Shown here: piece by piece, positions 5,629 through 8,993 of the stretch
Layout: every line of letters starts with the position of its first letter
Numbering within the stretch: position 1 is the stretch's first letter
NCBI GenBank assembly: GCA_023393575.1
Contig: JAEWKX010000036.1
Coordinates: 1 to 8,993, forward strand
DNA length: 8,993 bases
Direction: 5' to 3'
From: Pseudomonadota bacterium
GTDB lineage: Bacteria; Pseudomonadota; Alphaproteobacteria; Rhizobiales; Rhizobiaceae
Notes under the pieces: generated by a model
Told to the model about the DNA's origin: nothing
What the model saw: only the letters and a program-made list of their open reading frames with translations
Databases searched by the model: none
Position numbers and translations under genes: made by a program

Positions 5629-6128
5629 TCGATCACAAAGGTCCGGAACATGACGTTGGTTACGCGTCCTTCGGACCTGAGGTCAACCCGCTCCTGGAGG
5701 TCTTCCCGTAGATATTGGAAACCGCGCGGACCCTGCACCTGCTGCAGCGAGACGGTGCGCATATAGGCCAGGATATCCTGGTGGATCTCCTCGGCAAGCA
5801 CGACGTCCGGCGTGCCCTTGAACATCAGCGCGACTTCGAGGCGCACGCGGTTTTCCGAAGGATAGGCGAGGTTGCTGGTGATCGGATCGAGAAGCACGAT
5901 GCCGTTCGCCTCGGTGGAGATATGCGGCACGACCTCGGCCGCCTCACCGTGCCCGCCGGCCTCCTCCTTCGCCGCTTCTTCCACCGGCTTTTCGGCGGGC
6001 GGCGGGGCGAGCATATTGCCCACCAGCCAGCCGCCGCCGGCCGCCAGCAACGTCAGGACGGCGATCGCCGCGACGGTGATGACCAGCGTGGGCTTCTTCT
6101 TTTCATCGACCTGTTCTTCGTCCGCCAT
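5625..6128 (-). CDS. fliL: Flagellar basal body-associated protein FliL
   Basis: FliL (167 residues) is a single-pass inner-membrane protein that surrounds or supports the MotA/MotB stators and affects torque. The sequence has a short charged cytoplasmic N-terminus (MADEEQVDEKKK), one membrane helix (about 14-38) with a Gly-rich end, a Pro/Glu/Ala-rich linker (about 41-65) and a periplasmic domain ending in VTNVMFRTFVIE, typical of the family. It is the only gene in the operon not overlapping its upstream neighbour: 25 bases separate it from the flgH stop, and GGAAG lies six bases before the ATG. Its stop overlaps the fliP start. Confidence 0.95.
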   Translation of the reverse strand: MADEEQVDEKKKPTLVITVAAIAVLTLLAAGGGWLVGNMLAPPPAEKPVEEAAKEEAGGHGEAAEVVPHISTEANGIVLLDPITSNLAYPSENRVRLEVALMFKGTPDVVLAEEIHQDILAYMRTVSLQQVQGPRGFQYLREDLQERVDLRSEGRVTNVMFRTFVIE

Positions 6129-6153
6129 GTTCGTCTTCCAGGTTAGCTCAGCG

Positions 6154-6864
6154 TCAGATCGGCGAGAAGAGGTCGACCGCCTGCTGGCCCCATGGCGGCT
6201 GCTGGACTTCCGTCAGGCGGCCGCGGCCGCCATAGGATATGCGGGCCTCCGCGATGCGCTCATAGGCGATCTGGTTGTCGGCATCGACATCCTGCGGGCG
6301 CACGATGCCGGCGACATTGAGGATGCGCAGCTCGTGATTGACGCGCACCTCCTGCGAGCCGCTGATCAGAAGATTGCCGTTCTCGATGACGCCGGTCACC
6401 ACGGCGGCGACGAGCAGGTTCAGCTTCTCCGATCTCTCCGTCGTGCCGTCGCCCTTGGTGCTGGTCGACGAGCCGTAGTTGAGGCCGGCTTCCGTATCCA
6501 CCTTGAAATGATTGCCCGAGCCGCCGAAGCCGAAGTTCATGCCGCTCTTGTTTGTGCGCGAACGATCGGTCTTGTTGTCGAAGCTTGCCCGGTCGTTGAC
6601 GCGGATCTTGACGGTCAGGATGTCGCCCACCTTGAAGGCGCGGGAATCCTTGAAGAGCGCCGACTGCTGGTCGCTCCAGATCGAATAGCCCGCCGCCGCG
6701 GTGCGCGGCTGCTTGGGATACATGGCCATCTGCGGCGTTTCGGCATAGCTGAGACCGGTGCCGATGGGACTCATCGACGGCGCCCGGCCGATCTCGTTGA
6801 CGGCTTGGCTCGTGCAGCTCGAAAGCGCCAGCGCCACGGCGAGTGCAGGGGCGATCTTCTTCAT
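6154..6864 (-). CDS. flgH: Flagellar L-ring lipoprotein FlgH
   Basis: FlgH (236 residues) builds the L-ring in the outer membrane, the bushing through which the rod passes. It has a lipoprotein signal peptide: MKKIAPALAVALALSSC with lipobox LSSC and lipidated Cys17. Further family marks are YSIWSDQQSALFKD (about 60-73), the KVGDILTV strand, VNHELRILNVAGIVRP, and the C-terminal ARISYGGRGRLTEVQQPPWG with a hydrophobic end. Its ATG overlaps the motE stop by four bases (6861-6864). No residue I expect in the family is missing. Confidence 0.96.
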   Translation of the reverse strand: MKKIAPALAVALALSSCTSQAVNEIGRAPSMSPIGTGLSYAETPQMAMYPKQPRTAAAGYSIWSDQQSALFKDSRAFKVGDILTVKIRVNDRASFDNKTDRSRTNKSGMNFGFGGSGNHFKVDTEAGLNYGSSTSTKGDGTTERSEKLNLLVAAVVTGVIENGNLLISGSQEVRVNHELRILNVAGIVRPQDVDADNQIAYERIAEARISYGGRGRLTEVQQPPWGQQAVDLFSPI

Positions 6865-7403
6865 GACGGATCCTTCGACGTGTTCGGATTGCCCGCAATG
6901 GCGATGAGGCGGGTGAGCAGTGCGGCCCTGTCGGCCGGCATCTCGGCAAGGATGGTACTCGACTGGCGCGGCGGCAGCTTCATGACGATGGCCGAGGCGA
7001 TCTCCGGATTGATCTCGGCGAGCTGGGCTGCCGCGGCATCCGGTTTCATCTTGCGATAGATCTCGACGAGGCCGGCTTCGGCCGTCTTGAGGAAATCGTT
7101 GCGGCGCTTCAGCCAGTCCTGGTATTCGGCGCGGCGCGCCTCCAGTGTCTTGATGCGCTCGTCGATATCCTTCTGCAGGCTTTCCAGTTCCTGCTTCTGC
7201 AGGAGATAGCGCTGGTCGCGCGCGGCATCCGCGATATTGGTGCAGAATTCGCGGATCTCGTCGGTGGTCGCCTTGGTCGTCATGATGACCGGGCGCTCCT
7301 CGGCGAAAGCGCCGGGAATGGCCATCATCACGAAGCAGGCGAGCGGCAGCGAAAGCTTGCGGGCCAGCGTCCTGACGGCGGTAAGGGTCGTAACATCGGT
7401 CAT
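6861..7403 (-). CDS. motE: Periplasmic motility chaperone MotE
   Basis: This 180-residue protein is the rhizobial MotE. In Sinorhizobium meliloti, MotE is reported as a periplasmic chaperone for the motor protein MotC. The sequence shows a signal peptide (basic residues 11-16, hydrophobic core, cleavage after about AFA-EE, residue 35), a single mature Cys (about 54) that could link a dimer, a long charged coiled coil (about 65-120, LQKQELESLQKDIDERIKTL) and a C-terminal MgtE-N-like helical segment (about 118-165, MKPDAAAAQLAEINPEIASA then MKLPPRQSSTILAEMP). It lies between flgI and flgH with ATGA overlaps on both sides. Assignment rests on position plus this architecture. Confidence 0.88.
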   Translation of the reverse strand: MTDVTTLTAVRTLARKLSLPLACFVMMAIPGAFAEERPVIMTTKATTDEIREFCTNIADAARDQRYLLQKQELESLQKDIDERIKTLEARRAEYQDWLKRRNDFLKTAEAGLVEIYRKMKPDAAAAQLAEINPEIASAIVMKLPPRQSSTILAEMPADRAALLTRLIAIAGNPNTSKDPS

Positions 7404-8515
7404 TGCAGCACCAGTTCTGCCTGGAGGGCGCCGGCGGTCTTGATACTCTGCAGAATGGAGATGATGCCGTCCGGCTTCACGCCAATGCTGTTGAGGCCGG
7501 AGACCAGTGAGCGCAGGCTGGAGCCGTCGAGCAGGGCGACCGTGCCGCCATCCTGCTGGACGAGGATATCCGTGTTGGGCTCGACGGCCGTCACGCCCTT
7601 GGAGAAGGGCTCGGGCTGCACGACCTTCGGCATTTCGTTGATCTGCACGGTGAGCGTGCCGTAGCTCACGGCGACGGGCGCGATGCGCACATCCTGGCCG
7701 ATGACGATGGTTCCCGTGCGCTCGTTGATGACAACACGGGCCGGCGCATCCGTCTCGATGACGAGGTTCTCGATATCGGCCATCAGGCGGGCAAGGTCGG
7801 CCATTTTCGGCTTGGCGATATAGACCGACTGGGAATCACGCGATTCGGCGATCGGCGCGCCGTATTGCGCGGCCGCATAGCGGTTGATCGCATCGGCCAT
7901 GCCGACAGCGGTGGAAAAATCGGGATTGCGCAGCTGCAGCACGAGATCGGACGCGTCCTTGAAGCGCGAGGGCAGCTCGCGCTCGATGATCGCCCCGTTC
8001 GGCACGCGGCCGGCGGTGGTGACCCCCTGCTGCACAGTCGCCGCCTCGCCGCCGGCACTGATGCCGGTGACGACGATCGAGCCCTGGGCGACCGCGTAGA
8101 TCTGGCCGTCCGCGCCGGAAAGCGAGGTCATGACGAGCGTGCCGCCGCGCAGCGACGAGGCATCGCCGAGCGAGCCGACGGTGACGTCGATACGGCTGCC
8201 GGGGCTGGCGAAGGGCGGCAGGTTGGCGGTGACCAGCACGGCCGCGATGTTCTTCGCGCGCGTCTGGGTGCCGACCATGGAGATGCCGAGGTTCTGCAGC
8301 ATCGCCCGCATGGACTGCTCGGTGAAGGGAGAGGCGCGCATGCTGTCGCCGCTGCCCTGGAGACCGACGACGAGGCCATAGCCGATGAGCTGGTTTTCAC
8401 GGCCGGCCTGCAGCGATGCGACATCCTTGATGCGGGCCGCCGGCAGCGCCGGGCCGGCCGCCAGCAGGAGACAGGCGAAGACGGCAAACAGGCGGGAGAG
8501 CATGTTACGCGTCAT
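7400..8515 (-). CDS. flgI: Flagellar P-ring protein FlgI
   Basis: FlgI (371 residues, standard length) forms the P-ring around the rod in the peptidoglycan layer. A signal peptide (MTRNMLSRLFAVFACLLLAA, cleavage near ALPA-A) leads into the family hallmark RIKDVASLQAGRENQLIGYG and LVVGLQGSGDSM, then QSMRAMLQNLGI, RIDVTVGSLGDASSLRGG and ADGQIYAVAQGS. The end is SIKTAGALQAELVLQ. The ATG at 8515 overlaps the flgA stop in an ATGA. An internal Met5 is a possible alternative start, but the overlap favours Met1. FlgA, encoded just upstream, is its assembly chaperone. Confidence 0.97.
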   Translation of the reverse strand: MTRNMLSRLFAVFACLLLAAGPALPAARIKDVASLQAGRENQLIGYGLVVGLQGSGDSMRASPFTEQSMRAMLQNLGISMVGTQTRAKNIAAVLVTANLPPFASPGSRIDVTVGSLGDASSLRGGTLVMTSLSGADGQIYAVAQGSIVVTGISAGGEAATVQQGVTTAGRVPNGAIIERELPSRFKDASDLVLQLRNPDFSTAVGMADAINRYAAAQYGAPIAESRDSQSVYIAKPKMADLARLMADIENLVIETDAPARVVINERTGTIVIGQDVRIAPVAVSYGTLTVQINEMPKVVQPEPFSKGVTAVEPNTDILVQQDGGTVALLDGSSLRSLVSGLNSIGVKPDGIISILQSIKTAGALQAELVLQ

Positions 8516-8993
8516 TTCGCCACCACATGCACGGTTCCGTCGCCCATGACGGTACCGGAAACGATCACGCCCGAATCCTTGTTGCGGATCCGGATCAGTT
8601 CGCCGGCCGCGGCATCCTGCAACGGCGTGCCGGAGGCGCGGATGACGATGGAGCCGTTGTCGAAGACCATGTTGACCGTGGAGCCGCGGGTCACGAGGAA
8701 GGGCTCGCGCAGCGCCGAAACGAGGATGACGCGGCCGGGCAGCAGCGTGCGCTTCGTCACGAGACCACTGACCTCGCCGATGTTTTCGGCAAAGCCCTTG
8801 ACGATGTTCGGATTGGTCACCTCGACCACTTCGAGCTGGCCCGCCTGGATTTCCTCGCCGGGATAGATGACGCGCTTGGGCACCACGGCGGTGCGCATAT
8901 CGGCCAAAGCCGCGTCGGCCGCCAGAAGACCGAGAAGCGCGACGGGCGCCGCAACGGCCGCCCGCCCCCCCGCGTTAAGGGGCTTTGCATTAA
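8512..8993 (-). CDS. flgA: P-ring assembly chaperone FlgA (5' end unresolved, at window edge)
   Basis: FlgA is the periplasmic chaperone that helps FlgI assemble into the P-ring. The mature part (from about DMRTAVVPKRVIYPGEEI, 8901 downward, 130 residues) carries the SAF-like fold and C-terminal family pattern ALREPFLVTRGSTVNMV and ASGTPLQDAAAGELIRIRN, ending in VMGDGTVHVVAK. Upstream the same frame stays open to the edge and encodes a credible signal peptide (AAVAAPVALLGLLAADAALA), but it has no ATG, GTG or TTG start beyond the TTG at 8907, which would drop the signal peptide. An ATG at 8990, in a TAATG context, is one base out of frame. It would come into frame if the G7 run at 8965-8971 had one more G, giving a 160-residue protein. 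Otherwise the start lies outside the window. The stop overlaps the flgI start. Confidence 0.88.
   Translation of the reverse strand, partial: NAKPLNAGGRAAVAAPVALLGLLAADAALADMRTAVVPKRVIYPGEEIQAGQLEVVEVTNPNIVKGFAENIGEVSGLVTKRTLLPGRVILVSALREPFLVTRGSTVNMVFDNGSIVIRASGTPLQDAAAGELIRIRNKDSGVIVSGTVMGDGTVHVVAK

Noticed and set aside
5872..8866. Plus-strand frames over fliL, flgH, motE and flgI (for example 5872-7059 and 7865-8866)
   Set aside because: They cross several well-identified minus-strand genes and give Arg/Ala/Gly-rich sequence without domains.
1..8993. tRNA, rRNA, insertion sequences, phage or attachment sites
   Set aside because: I saw no transposase, integrase, terminal inverted repeats, tRNA cloverleaf or rRNA-like stretch.

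Overview
The window is a late-flagellar gene block from an alphaproteobacterium of the order Rhizobiales, most likely family Rhizobiaceae (Rhizobium, Agrobacterium, Ensifer or Shinella type). The basis is the gene order flgA-flgI-motE-flgH-fliL-fliP followed by two flagellin genes, the presence of MotE (a rhizobial periplasmic motility protein), and flagellins of the short rhizobial type with AYWSIA in the N-terminal region. Every gene I support lies on the minus strand, so transcription runs from high to low coordinates.

Region 1 (about 8993 down to 4882) is a compact operon: flgA (P-ring chaperone, 5' end at the window edge), flgI (P-ring), motE (periplasmic chaperone of the motor), flgH (L-ring lipoprotein), fliL (stator-associated membrane protein) and fliP (export-gate protein). 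Four of the five junctions are 4-base ATGA stop/start overlaps. The exception is flgH to fliL, with a 25-base gap and its own ribosome binding site. Together these genes supply the outer rings, motor accessory proteins and export channel.

Region 2 (about 4881 to 2450) holds two separately promoted flagellin genes, here called flaA and flaB. Each has a long upstream region, and the two share several blocks of promoter and leader sequence. flaA ends in a strong intrinsic terminator. flaB ends in a perfect 10-bp hairpin with no U tract.

Region 3 (2449 to 1) is the unusual part. A 360-base leader carries a perfect TTAA-N7-TTAA box (CtrA type) and several hairpins. It is followed by an open frame of at least 707 codons that runs off the window. 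It encodes a very large protein built almost entirely of degenerate eight-residue repeats, Leu-[Ser/Thr/Asp]-x-x-Gln-[Ile/Val/Leu]-x-[Ala/Gly]. The visible part has no arginine and no cysteine, and no signal peptide. I cannot assign a function. Its position next to the flagellins makes a secreted, surface or filament-associated role the most natural hypothesis, but this is inference. The very long plus-strand open frame over the same stretch is an antisense shadow of the repeat.
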